A DNA stretch of 41,981 bases from Oscillospiraceae bacterium (GTDB taxonomy: Bacteria; Bacillota; Clostridia; Oscillospirales; Oscillospiraceae): contig JAGPMA010000015.1 in assembly GCA_018053145.1 (NCBI GenBank), positions 1 to 41,981 of the forward strand, in the 5' to 3' direction. The notes beneath the pieces are model-generated. The model saw only the letters and a program-made list of their open reading frames with translations, ran no database searches and was not told the origin of the DNA. Below, in pieces: positions 7,571-15,224 of the stretch; the first letter of the stretch is position 1, and each line of letters opens with the position of its first letter. Both the position numbers and the translations under genes were made by a program.

Positions 7571-7610
7571 GAAAAAGGGCGCTGTAAATTTCTTTACAGC
7601 GCCCTTGCTT
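7571..7610. terminator. Terminator after the CooT-like gene
   Basis: There is a perfect 14-bp inverted repeat, AAGGGCGCTGTAAA (7575-7588) with TTTACAGCGCCCTT (7593-7606). On the minus strand it is followed by TTTTTCATT, as expected for the end of the 8204-7705 operon. Its stem resembles that of the amt leader hairpin (both contain GGCGC and GCGCC), although the loops differ. Confidence 0.85.
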
Positions 7611-7704
7611 GCAAAAATAATATGTCACTTGCTCGTTAATGTCAAGGCTTTTTCATAAATCAAAAACTTTTTAGTATAATTGACAGAAAAAACGCATCGA
7701 GCAA

Positions 7705-7896
7705 TCACTGTTTTGCGGCGATAAGAATAACATTTTTGTTCAAATCAATGCTTTTAAGCTCACCTTCGACTACAGTCTGAATTCCCAAAAGAGTTGTCAG
7801 CCTAACCGCACTGCCTTCTATTTCGATATTTGTAACTCTATCGGCGATAAACTTCTCGCTTCCGCCGCTGACTTCATATGCTGTTGAAAGACACAT
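7705..7896 (-). CDS. CooT-family small nickel-binding protein
   Basis: This 63-residue protein starts MCLSTAYEV and contains RVTNIEIEGSAVRLTTLLGIQTVVEG. That is the full pattern of the CooT family, small beta-barrel homodimers that bind one Ni(II) per dimer through the conserved Cys2 and the N-terminal amine. CooT was named from carbon monoxide dehydrogenase clusters, but homologues occur widely in anaerobes that use nickel enzymes. GGAG precedes the ATG by 9 bases. It follows the His-rich gene with an 11-base gap, so both are co-transcribed. The target enzyme is not in this window. Confidence 0.8.
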   Translation of the reverse strand: MCLSTAYEVSGGSEKFIADRVTNIEIEGSAVRLTTLLGIQTVVEGELKSIDLNKNVILIAAKQ

Positions 7897-7907
7897 GGTG
7901 TTTTCTC

Positions 7908-8204
7908 CTATTCTGCCAAAAGCTTAAGTGCTTCCTCGAGCTTTTCGGTGCCGTGGTCATAAAAGTGCATAGCTTCCGCTACCAAAGCTGCGACCTCGTT
8001 TTTACCGGAGGCTTCAAGAGAGTGGAAAAGCTCATGCAGATCCTCGTTGTGATGGCGGTTATGGTCGATCATATAATTCAGCAGCGCCATATTCTCGACC
8101 GCGCTTTGAGATTTTTGTTCTCCACCGCAGCTGCAATGGGTGTGTACGTGCTCGTGGGCATGGTCGTGTTCGTGCTCGCTGGGATGAGTATGATTATCAC
8201 ACAT
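7908..8204 (-). CDS. Histidine-rich putative metal-binding protein
   Basis: In this 98-residue protein the first 30 residues contain about ten His, two further Cys (HCSCGG) and many acidic residues (MCDNHTHPSEHEHDHAHEHVHTHC), a likely Ni, Co or Zn reservoir. The rest is a helical hairpin with another histidine cluster (YMIDHNRHHNEDLHELFHSL) and no signal peptide. It is followed by the CooT-like nickel protein in the same operon, which supports a role in nickel storage or delivery. I know no named family with certainty. AAGGAG lies before the ATG. Confidence 0.65.
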   Translation of the reverse strand: MCDNHTHPSEHEHDHAHEHVHTHCSCGGEQKSQSAVENMALLNYMIDHNRHHNEDLHELFHSLEASGKNEVAALVAEAMHFYDHGTEKLEEALKLLAE

Positions 8205-8339
8205 AAAAATTAACTCCTTCCGTAATAACGATAAAAATCAGAGAATTTTCGTTTATATATTATTATAAGACAAATAGTCAAAATCCGCAACCCACCCTAC
8301 GGGTTATTTGGAAAATTTTACGATGCGAGACAAACTGCC

Positions 8340-8768
8340 CTATTCACATTCCGAACACTCGCCGTCACATTTCGGACGATATTCCTCGGGCATAATTTCT
8401 CCTCGCTTGGTGTAGTAGTCGAGCATTGCCATACGCACGCCCTCCTCGGCAAGGACGGAGCAGTGCATCTTAACAGGGGGCAACCCGTCAAGAGCCTCGG
8501 CAACTGCTTTATTGGTAAGCTGAAGAGCCTCTTCGATGGTTTTGCCTTTTATCATTTCCGTCGCCATCGAGCTTGTCGCAATTGCGGCTCCGCAGCCGAA
8601 GGTGTTGAATTTTGCGTCGGTTATAACGCCATCGTCTATCTTCAGATAGATTTTCATAATATCGCCGCATTTTGCGTTGCCGACCTCACCGACACCATCT
8701 GCATTCTCAATCTCGCCAACATTGCGCGGATTTGAAAAGTGATCCATAACTTTATCGCTGTACATCAT
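8340..8768 (-). CDS. nifU: NifU/IscU-type iron-sulfur scaffold
   Basis: This 142-residue protein of the NifU N-terminal/IscU family provides the surface on which Fe-S clusters are assembled from sulfur delivered by the desulfurase. It has the family start YSDKVMDHFSNPRNVGE and the three cluster-ligand cysteines in GNAKCGD, FGCGAA and MHCSVLA. The C-terminus adds a short CDGECSEC tail not found in IscU, which might bind metal. The ATG pair at 8768/8765 follows AGGAGGAG. The gene overlaps the 3' end of nifS by 17 bases, indicating translational coupling. The gene set (iscR, nadA, nifS, nifU) is a typical compact clostridial Fe-S locus. Confidence 0.92.
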   Translation of the reverse strand: MMYSDKVMDHFSNPRNVGEIENADGVGEVGNAKCGDIMKIYLKIDDGVITDAKFNTFGCGAAIATSSMATEMIKGKTIEEALQLTNKAVAEALDGLPPVKMHCSVLAEEGVRMAMLDYYTKRGEIMPEEYRPKCDGECSECE

Positions 8769-9942
8769 ATTTGTGCTCCTCCTTCATTCTTTTCCAAACC
8801 GGAGACATTGATCTAAGTTTTTCGACTATGGGCGGTAATTTCTCCAAAATGTAGTCGATTTCTTCTTCTGTGTTATATTCGCTGAGGGACAGTCGCAGAG
8901 AGCCGTGTGCTACCTCGTGTATAAGTCCGATTGCCAGCAGAACATGGCTTGGGTCAAGCGATCCCGAAGTGCAGGCAGACCCGGAGGAGGCATTTATTCC
9001 GACTATATCAAGCATAAGCAGAAGACTTTCGCCCTCTATGCCCTTGATTGATACATTAACATTCCCGGGAAGCCTTTTTTCTCTGTCGCCGTTCAAGATG
9101 ACCTCGGGCAACTTTAAAATACCATCAATCAACTTTTCGCGAAGAAGCTGAACCTTTGGCATGTTTATTGACATGTTGTCACACGCTTCCTTAAAAGCTG
9201 CCGCCATGCCTACAATTGCGGGGACGTTTTCTGTTCCGGCACGCTTTCCGCGCTCCTGAGCGCCGCCCTCGATAATTGCGGTTATTGGAAGACCTCTTTT
9301 ACAATAGAAAACGCCGGCGCCCTTTGGCCCGTGGAATTTGTGAGCTGAAATTGACAGCATATCAATGTTCTGCTCTTTGACGTTAATAGGAAGGTGCCCT
9401 GCCGCCTGAACAGCGTCAGTATGGAAAATAATGCCCTTTTCGCGGCAGAGAGCGCCGATTTCGGCAATCGGCTGTATTGTTCCAATTTCGTTGTTTGCGT
9501 ACATAATTGTTACAAGCGCGGTATCGTGGCGAAGAGCCGCCTCGAGATCGGCAAGTCTTACGACTCCGTTCTCATGCACGTCCAAAAATGTAACTTCATA
9601 GCCCTCTTTTTCGAGCTTATTAAGCGCGTGAAGAATAGCATGGTGTTCAAATTTTGTTGAAATGATATGTTTTTTGCCCTTTCTTGCGCCCAAGGCGGCG
9701 GCGGTAATCAGTGCCTGATTATCTGCCTCACTTCCGCCGGAGGTGAAGATTATTTCGCTTGGTTCTGCGCCGAGATAATCAGCAACAGTTTTTCTTGCGT
9801 CATTAAGAAGCTTTGCAGCCTCCTGTCCAACACTATGCGGGCTGGACGGATTGCCGTAGCTTTCGGTGAAGCAGGGAAGCATGGCGGCGAGTGCGGTCTG
9901 ACTCACTTTTGTTGTTGCCGCGTTATCTACATAAACATTCAT
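8752..9942 (-). CDS. nifS: Cysteine desulfurase (NifS type)
   Basis: This PLP enzyme of class V aminotransferase fold converts cysteine to alanine and passes persulfide sulfur to the scaffold NifU. It has the start VYVDNAATTKV, the PLP lysine in SISAHKFHGPKG and the catalytic-loop cysteine in SSGSACTSGSLDPSHVL, with normal length. The ATG at 9942 is preferred over that at 9948: GGAG is 7 bases from the former but 1 base from the latter, and family members begin at this point. It is encoded between nadA and nifU on one transcript. NadA itself needs a [4Fe-4S] cluster, which gives a simple reason for the grouping. Confidence 0.93.
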   Translation of the reverse strand: MNVYVDNAATTKVSQTALAAMLPCFTESYGNPSSPHSVGQEAAKLLNDARKTVADYLGAEPSEIIFTSGGSEADNQALITAAALGARKGKKHIISTKFEHHAILHALNKLEKEGYEVTFLDVHENGVVRLADLEAALRHDTALVTIMYANNEIGTIQPIAEIGALCREKGIIFHTDAVQAAGHLPINVKEQNIDMLSISAHKFHGPKGAGVFYCKRGLPITAIIEGGAQERGKRAGTENVPAIVGMAAAFKEACDNMSINMPKVQLLREKLIDGILKLPEVILNGDREKRLPGNVNVSIKGIEGESLLLMLDIVGINASSGSACTSGSLDPSHVLLAIGLIHEVAHGSLRLSLSEYNTEEEIDYILEKLPPIVEKLRSMSPVWKRMKEEHKYDVQR

Positions 9943-9971
9943 ATCCATTCTCCTTCTTAAAATGAGTTTAT

Positions 9972-10886
9972 TTATCCTAGCTCAATCATTCGGTCGATGC
10001 AGGCTTTCGCCTTTAGCCGAGTTGTTTCTTCGAGTTCAATTATTTCTCCGCCGCTGCCTTTAATGCAATTTAGCACATCGGTCAGGGTTGTAATTTTCAT
10101 GTTGTGGCAAACAAGGTCTATCGAAAGAGGATAAACGCTCTTGTCGGGGCACTCGTACTGAAGATGCTCAAGTATTGAAAGCTCGGTGCCAATAATGAAT
10201 TCCTTTGCATCGGAATTCTTGGCGTAATCGATAATTCCGGTGGTTGAACCGACATAATCGGCCAGTGCGGTTACCTCGAGTACGCACTCCGGATGGGCTA
10301 GCAGTAACGCATGCGGATGAAGCTCTTTTGCCTTTTGAGCTTCGCGCTTGCCTGCTCTGCAATGCGTGGGGCATCCGCCCTGCAGCAGTTTGAAATTCTT
10401 TTCGGGCAGTTGACTTGCAACAAATGTGCCAAGATTTTTATCCGGAATAAAGAGGATGTTCTTATTAGGAAGCTTACTAATTATCTTAACCGCAGAGGAG
10501 GAAGTTACGCACACGTCGCATATCGTTTTCAGTTCGGTGGTGGTATTGATATAGCACACGACCGTATATTCGGGATATTTCTCTTTGACCGCAGATATCA
10601 ACTCTTTGTCAATCTGATCCGCCATCGGGCAACCTGCAAGCGGATTTGCAAGAAAAACTGTTTTTTGAGGGGATAATATCTTCACCGTTTCAGCCATAAA
10701 ACGAACTCCGCACATAACAATGGTTTTTTGCGGTGCTTTTGAGGCTTGAACAGAAAGTCCGAAGGAATCTCCCGTGAAATCTGCGATTTCGGTTATCTCC
10801 CTTGCTTGATAAGCATGAGCGAGTATGCAGATATCTTTTTCTTTTTTTAGCCGAAATATTTCTTCCTGAAGCTCTTTTATTCCCAT
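9972..10886 (-). CDS. nadA: Quinolinate synthase A
   Basis: This [4Fe-4S] enzyme condenses iminoaspartate with dihydroxyacetone phosphate to quinolinate for NAD synthesis. The three cluster cysteines appear in ANPLAGCPMAD, in HPECVLEV (family HPEC motif) and in LVCHNMKITTL (usually CPNMK). The GGCPTHCR segment corresponds to the G-x-C-x-x-H region. The start at 10886 (MGIKELQEEI) follows AAAGGGA with 8 bases. The upstream ATG at 10931 has a ribosome site only 2 bases away and would add residues not seen in the family. No nadB or nadC lies in the window, so the iminoaspartate source is elsewhere. It is the first gene of the nadA-nifS-nifU operon. Confidence 0.92.
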   Translation of the reverse strand: MGIKELQEEIFRLKKEKDICILAHAYQAREITEIADFTGDSFGLSVQASKAPQKTIVMCGVRFMAETVKILSPQKTVFLANPLAGCPMADQIDKELISAVKEKYPEYTVVCYINTTTELKTICDVCVTSSSAVKIISKLPNKNILFIPDKNLGTFVASQLPEKNFKLLQGGCPTHCRAGKREAQKAKELHPHALLLAHPECVLEVTALADYVGSTTGIIDYAKNSDAKEFIIGTELSILEHLQYECPDKSVYPLSIDLVCHNMKITTLTDVLNCIKGSGGEIIELEETTRLKAKACIDRMIELG

Positions 10887-10945
10887 TAGGCACGTCCCTT
10901 TTATTCTTGCTTTACTTGTTCGTTCAAACATAGCTCCCTTGTTGT

Positions 10946-11000
10946 ATAATATTCCTATAGGTTATATGGGAATATTATCACTTGAATAGTTACTTGTCAA
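10946..11000 (-). promoter_or_regulatory. nadA-nifS-nifU promoter with overlapping inverted-repeat operator
   Basis: Read on the minus strand, TTGACA (11000-10995), a 17-base spacer and TAATAT (10977-10972) form a near-consensus promoter. A perfect 10-bp inverted repeat, GGAATATTAT/ATAATATTCC (10978-10969 and 10955-10946), overlaps the -10 box and the start point. That placement suits repression by an Rrf2-type dimer such as the adjacent IscR. Confidence 0.75.
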
Positions 11001-11039
11001 TAGATGTCCAATATTATTTCTCAAAAACATAATAATATG

Positions 11040-11489
11040 TCATGAGAAATGTGATTCTATGCAAGAGCCGGTTTCTGTCGCAATGCTCTGATTTGCTAGA
11101 TCCGCGACGGAAACGCTCTCTAAATATTCCTCTATGCGTCTCTCAAGCTCTGTCCACATAGGAAGCGTCTTGCAAGCTCCGGCGTTTGGGCAGATGTTTT
11201 CCGAGTGCTCAAGGCAAGTTACTGGAGCAAGGCTGCCCTCCGTCGCTTTCAATACGGAGCCGACCGAGCACTTGTCGGGAGGCTTAACAAGCTTATAGCC
11301 GCCGCCCTTGCCTCTGGAACTGTATACAAGCCCCGCTTTAGCTAACAATCCAATTATCATTTCCGAATACTTTTCAGAAATTTCCTGACGCTCGGAGATT
11401 TCTTTCAGCGGAATAAAGGCTTCGGGGCTTTGCTGCGCTAAGTCAACCATGATTCGCAGGGCATAACGTCCCTTTGTGGTAATCTTCAT
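11040..11489 (-). CDS. iscR: Rrf2-family iron-sulfur regulator (IscR type)
   Basis: This 149-residue Rrf2 protein has an N-terminal winged helix (MKITTKGRYALRIMVDLA, KEISERQEISEKYSEMII) and the wing SSRGKGGGYKL. Its three cysteines, CLEHSENICPNAGACKT, match the C-x(7)-C-x(5)-C pattern that binds a [2Fe-2S] cluster in IscR. With cluster, such proteins repress Fe-S biogenesis genes, so the nadA-nifS-nifU operon next to it is the natural target. Its own promoter at 11516-11544 shares the CTATAGG motif with the nadA promoter, suggesting autoregulation. A separate promoter and a 150-bp gap separate it from nadA. Confidence 0.9.
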   Translation of the reverse strand: MKITTKGRYALRIMVDLAQQSPEAFIPLKEISERQEISEKYSEMIIGLLAKAGLVYSSRGKGGGYKLVKPPDKCSVGSVLKATEGSLAPVTCLEHSENICPNAGACKTLPMWTELERRIEEYLESVSVADLANQSIATETGSCIESHFS

Positions 11490-11515
11490 TCTTATCGCCC
11501 CCTATCTTTATCCTA

Positions 11516-11544
11516 ATTATACTATAGGAAATATATGATTGCAA
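11516..11544 (-). promoter_or_regulatory. iscR promoter
   Basis: On the minus strand, TTGCAA (11544-11539) and a perfect -10 TATAAT (11521-11516) are separated by 17 bases. The spacer contains CCTATAG, matching the CCTATAGG core found in the nadA operator region, in agreement with IscR autocontrol. Confidence 0.7.
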
Positions 11545-11713
11545 GTGTTGTTAATGTTTTTCGAAGTTTCTAGCTTTCTTGATATTTAATAATTACCCAC
11601 AAACGGAAAACAAAGCTTGCAATTTTCCTCGAATATAGGATAATGAAAAAATCAAGTAATTATTCGAGACGAATAGCACTCTAACGATATTTAGAGTTTT
11701 GGAGGAGCACAGG

Positions 11714-12994
11714 ATGACAGACATTATAAGCCTTACCGAGCGTGTATTAGGCGGGGAAATGACTATAATAGACTATATATGCGAGGTTTCTGCTTTAGAC
11801 CGCGCTCGCACTGACGCAGACACCCGCCCCGACGATTTGTTCTATTGGGAGATGGTTCGAGATGCACATAAAAACGGCAAAAAGCTGGTTTTTATATCCG
11901 GACCTGTGCCGACGGAAATAATTTATGCCCTCGATTTTGTTCCGCTGTATCTTGATTTAATTCCCTCTCGCCTTTCCGATAACAGCACTTTGACATCAAA
12001 GCTGATATATGAGGCTGAAACGCACGCAAACCCAAGCCTGTGCTCGCTTAACAAGACGAATACGGGAATTCTGCTTAAAGGGAATCTTGGACTTGAGCCC
12101 GATGCTTACATTAGCCTGCCGATTCCCTGCGACAGTGCACGAACATCTTGCACCGAAATGAGCAAATTCATCAAGGCGCCAACCCTGCATTTCGATGTTC
12201 CGTTGCGAAAGGACGGGAGAAGTGCCAAATACCTAGCAATGCAGCTTGAACGTTCTATCGAGTTTCTTGAAAGCATAAGCGGAAAAATGCTCGATTGGGA
12301 ACAGGTGAAATATCATATGGAACTCTCCGAAAGGTCGGGGAGACTGCTTGAAAAGTGCGCGCTTCTCCGTGCCGCTGCTCCCTGCCCAATGTCATCTCGG
12401 ATGACGCTCTGGAACGAGCTTATGAACGTCCTCGCACCAACGCCTGAGATGGAAAAGCTGCTAATCAAAGAGCTTGATATTTGTAATAATCGTATTGAGG
12501 CGGGCTTTAGTCCCTGCCCACAGGGCGAAAAGCACCGGGTGTTGCTGCTTCACAACCTGCTTTGGCAGGGCATAGACCTGACACAGTGGCTCGAGAGTCA
12601 ATACGACGCAGTTACCGTTATGGACGGCTTGTGTTTTAAAAAACGTGAGTTTTTCGACAAGCCCGGCGACAGGCAGGACTGTATAAGGATATTGTCCGAA
12701 AAGATGCTCAGCGGCTCAAAAGCGCATGCGGCGGGAGTATCCGGTGAGGAGCTTCTGGAATCGATTAAGCACCTGCTGCAAGACTATAAGCCGGATGTGT
12801 TTCTCTTTCTGGGCAGTGTAGGCTGTCGGCACGCATGGGCCGCCACAAAAATGGTCTCTGATGTGGTCGCCGAAAAATACGGTATGCCAATGCTTTTGCT
12901 TGATATAGACAACACAAACAGAAACTATAAGACAGAAAAGGATATAAAAATCGCAATTTCCGAATATATGGACACCGTAATCAACAAAAAATAA
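11714..12994 (+). CDS. 2-Hydroxyacyl-CoA dehydratase family protein (HgdB/BcrC-like)
   Basis: This protein of about 426 residues belongs to the family that includes subunits of 2-hydroxyglutaryl-CoA dehydratase and benzoyl-CoA reductase. The family pattern is present: an N-terminal GKKLVFISGPVPTEIIYALDFVPLYLD domain, a conserved-Cys segment (SLPIPCDSARTSC), and a C-terminal half with HRVLLLHNLLW, DCIRILSEKM, and FLFLGSVGCRHAWAATKM before PMLLLDIDNTNRNY. Cysteines near 130, 140 and 375 may ligate a [4Fe-4S] cluster. Active dehydratases need a second subunit and an ATP-dependent activator, and neither is adjacent, so the substrate is unknown. ATG 11714 is chosen because GGAGG lies 8 bases before it. 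A small hairpin (11678-11697) sits upstream of the ribosome site. Confidence 0.7.
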   Translation: MTDIISLTERVLGGEMTIIDYICEVSALDRARTDADTRPDDLFYWEMVRDAHKNGKKLVFISGPVPTEIIYALDFVPLYLDLIPSRLSDNSTLTSKLIYEAETHANPSLCSLNKTNTGILLKGNLGLEPDAYISLPIPCDSARTSCTEMSKFIKAPTLHFDVPLRKDGRSAKYLAMQLERSIEFLESISGKMLDWEQVKYHMELSERSGRLLEKCALLRAAAPCPMSSRMTLWNELMNVLAPTPEMEKLLIKELDICNNRIEAGFSPCPQGEKHRVLLLHNLLWQGIDLTQWLESQYDAVTVMDGLCFKKREFFDKPGDRQDCIRILSEKMLSGSKAHAAGVSGEELLESIKHLLQDYKPDVFLFLGSVGCRHAWAATKMVSDVVAEKYGMPMLLLDIDNTNRNYKTEKDIKIAISEYMDTVINKK

Positions 12995-12997
12995 TGA

Positions 12998-13039
12998 CAT
13001 CGGCACCTCCGAGAATTTCGGAGGTGCCGATGTTTTTTT
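12998..13039 (+). terminator. Terminator after the dehydratase-family gene
   Basis: A perfect 15-bp stem, CATCGGCACCTCCGA / TCGGAGGTGCCGATG (12998-13032), is followed by seven T. The minus-strand M20 gene ends 30 bp further on. Confidence 0.9.
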
Positions 13040-13068
13040 GCTTTTTTGCCGAAGGCAAGAACAAGCTT

Positions 13069-14523
13069 TTATATGTACTGAAGAATCCCTATCAGCCGAT
13101 AGTAGAATTTAATGGTGTCAGCGAGCTTTTCAACCGGAATCCGCTCATCCTTGCCGTGAATCATCCCGCGTTCCTCGAGGGAAAGAGCCATTCCGGAGAA
13201 GCGGTATACATTGTCGCAGATTCTTAGGTAATGGCGTGAGTCACTGCCGGCAATCATGAGATAGGGGGAAACCAGCACATCTGGGAAACTTTCCTTAATT
13301 GCCCTTTCGATGGCAATATAACCTATGGAATCGATTGGTGATGAGCGCGAAGGTTCGGAGCCGACTAGCGGGATGTACTCGATGGCGTCATTCTTGACAA
13401 GACGTTTTATGCGCGCCAAAGCGCTCTCCTTGGAATCGCCCTCAAGCAAACGCAAATTCATTATTAGGCTTGCGGAAGAAGGCAGAACATTAGCTCCCTG
13501 GCTCCCCTCCGTCATCGTAAAGGCGACGGTTGTGCGCATCATGGCGTTCAGTTCTCCGCCCTGCTTTTTAGTTATTAGGTTGAGAACAGGCTTAAACAGC
13601 CAAAGATTTGAGAAAATTAGTTTGTATAATACAGTTGAATACGGAGCCAGGTTATTAAGCATCAGCTTTGCCGGCATAGTAATGCGAAACTTAAACGGAT
13701 TGTCGTGGATTTTGCGGCAGGCGAGCGCAAGAATGTCAATCGGAGAATCCGCAGGAGGTGCGGAGGCGTGTCCGCCCTTTGAAACGGCCTTAAGCTGTAG
13801 GTTCCAGTTACCTTTTTCGCCGATGCCGATGAGTGCGCAGGGCTTGGTTACGCCGGGGAACACGTTGTCGACAATTGCACCGCCTTCGTCCAACACCATA
13901 CAAGGCTTTATGCCGCGTTTTTCCAGCTCGTCAACTATTGAAGGCGCACCGCCGCCCGCGACCTCTTCATCGCCGCCGAAGCAGAAATAATAATCGCGCT
14001 CAGGAACAAAGCCCTCGATAATTCGGGCTTCCGCTGCGGAAAGGACGCTGAAAAGAGTTGATTTTGTATCCAGCGCCCCGCGACCCCAGATTTCGCCATT
14101 TTCAATAATACCGTCGAAGGCGGGCTTTGACCACTCGGCCTCGGTTACGGAAACAACGTCGAAATGCGCCATAAATACTACCGGATCGGCGGCGGTTGCG
14201 CCCTTCCAGCGGAACATCAACGCACGGGGATTGAGCCTTTCATAGTCGCAGCCACGAAAGACATTTGGAAACAGCGAAGGTAAAAGCATTTCGAATTTCA
14301 AAAATTCCGAGTCGTCGTCAAGCGAAGCGTCCGCGTGGGATATGGTTTTGCAGCGAAGCATTTCCGCAAAATCCTGGGCTGCTTTATTCGCGTCGATTTC
14401 AACGGAAGTCTGCGAAACCGAGGTTTGAGGCTGGGGTTTAAACTTAATTGTACGAACACAAAGAACTACAAGGATTGAACCCAGCAGCACAAGGGTTGTA
14501 TAACCGATAATATAGCCAATCAT
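13069..14523 (-). CDS. Membrane-anchored M20-family metallopeptidase
   Basis: This 484-residue protein begins with a transmembrane helix (residues 3-24). It is followed by an M20 zinc peptidase with all metal and catalytic residues visible: MAHFDVVSV (His/Asp), GRGALDTKST (bridging Asp), GGDEEVAGGG (catalytic Glu pair), VLDEGGAI (Asp) and IAGSDSRHYLR (last His). The dimerisation lid carries KGGHASAPP. The overall pattern, including a N-terminal anchor, is close to the carboxypeptidase S/PM20D1 branch, which cleaves or forms N-acyl amino acids or dipeptides. It follows two membrane proteins with 20-base spacing, so a transported peptide or acyl-amino acid may be its substrate; that is an inference. 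Confidence 0.85.
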   Translation of the reverse strand: MIGYIIGYTTLVLLGSILVVLCVRTIKFKPQPQTSVSQTSVEIDANKAAQDFAEMLRCKTISHADASLDDDSEFLKFEMLLPSLFPNVFRGCDYERLNPRALMFRWKGATAADPVVFMAHFDVVSVTEAEWSKPAFDGIIENGEIWGRGALDTKSTLFSVLSAAEARIIEGFVPERDYYFCFGGDEEVAGGGAPSIVDELEKRGIKPCMVLDEGGAIVDNVFPGVTKPCALIGIGEKGNWNLQLKAVSKGGHASAPPADSPIDILALACRKIHDNPFKFRITMPAKLMLNNLAPYSTVLYKLIFSNLWLFKPVLNLITKKQGGELNAMMRTTVAFTMTEGSQGANVLPSSASLIMNLRLLEGDSKESALARIKRLVKNDAIEYIPLVGSEPSRSSPIDSIGYIAIERAIKESFPDVLVSPYLMIAGSDSRHYLRICDNVYRFSGMALSLEERGMIHGKDERIPVEKLADTIKFYYRLIGILQYI

Positions 14524-14543
14524 TTGAGGACATTCCTTTCTTT

Positions 14544-15212
14544 CTATTTAAGCCAGCCCTTTTTATACATAAGACGGGCAGCGGCGATGGCAATAACGGC
14601 AGCAACCGGAACGAAAATTGCGCCGCTTGGTGCAAGTGACGGCACGCACACAAACAGAATTACCATCGAAATAATCGGAGCAATGGCAACCTTTAGGTTT
14701 TGCCCTATGAGTGCTACGCCGAGTCCGCCGAACAGTGCGGGAAGTATTTGATCAAAGGCGGGCTTAAGCACAGGATTATCAAGAAACGGTGTGAGAGGGA
14801 CTATGAGGAGAACGCCTATAATGATAATCACAGTTGTGACTATGCTCGAAATCGCGACTGCGATAGTGCCGACGACCTCGCCCTCGGGCGTGCCAGGCTT
14901 GACGCCAACCTTGTTGAGGGCGGTTATTGTGCAGGGAACCTTCAAATTTGTAAGGTTTCCCGTAATAAAGCCCAGATAACTGCCGCCTGCGCCCAGCATG
15001 GGCACATAGGTTAAAACCTCAATCGTACCGACTGCCCAGAACATTGGAGCAATCGCGAGAAGGCCTTTTAGAAAGCCGGTGGCCTCGGGCCAAGCATTGA
15101 AGTAAAGGCAGACAGCGGCGGGAAACGCGAGCAGAATAACGCCCATGCCCCACATCCAAATACGTCCCCAGAAATGGGTCCCGTCAATATAGCTCATATT
15201 TCGTGATTTCAT
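14544..15212 (-). CDS. Membrane protein, partner of the DUF5058-like protein
   Basis: This 222-residue polytopic protein has about six hydrophobic segments (for example GMGVILLAFPAAVCLYF, IAISSIVTTVIIIIGVLLIV near the middle, and AIFVPVAAVIAIAAARLMY at the end). A loop GAGGSYLGFITGNLTNLKVP is rich in Gly, Asn and Thr and looks like a substrate-binding re-entrant turn. No family name is certain. GGAGG lies 7 bases before the ATG. The gene sits 12 bases after the DUF5058-like gene and 20 bases before the M20 peptidase, and the three form an operon. The most economical idea is a two-subunit transporter feeding the peptidase. Confidence 0.6.
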   Translation of the reverse strand: MKSRNMSYIDGTHFWGRIWMWGMGVILLAFPAAVCLYFNAWPEATGFLKGLLAIAPMFWAVGTIEVLTYVPMLGAGGSYLGFITGNLTNLKVPCTITALNKVGVKPGTPEGEVVGTIAVAISSIVTTVIIIIGVLLIVPLTPFLDNPVLKPAFDQILPALFGGLGVALIGQNLKVAIAPIISMVILFVCVPSLAPSGAIFVPVAAVIAIAAARLMYKKGWLK

Positions 15213-15224
15213 GGTGTTACCTCC

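Noticed and set aside
7311..7606. Two similar hairpins as a repeat family or CRISPR-like array
   Set aside because: Only two copies with different loops and separate T-runs; they behave as terminators of different transcripts.
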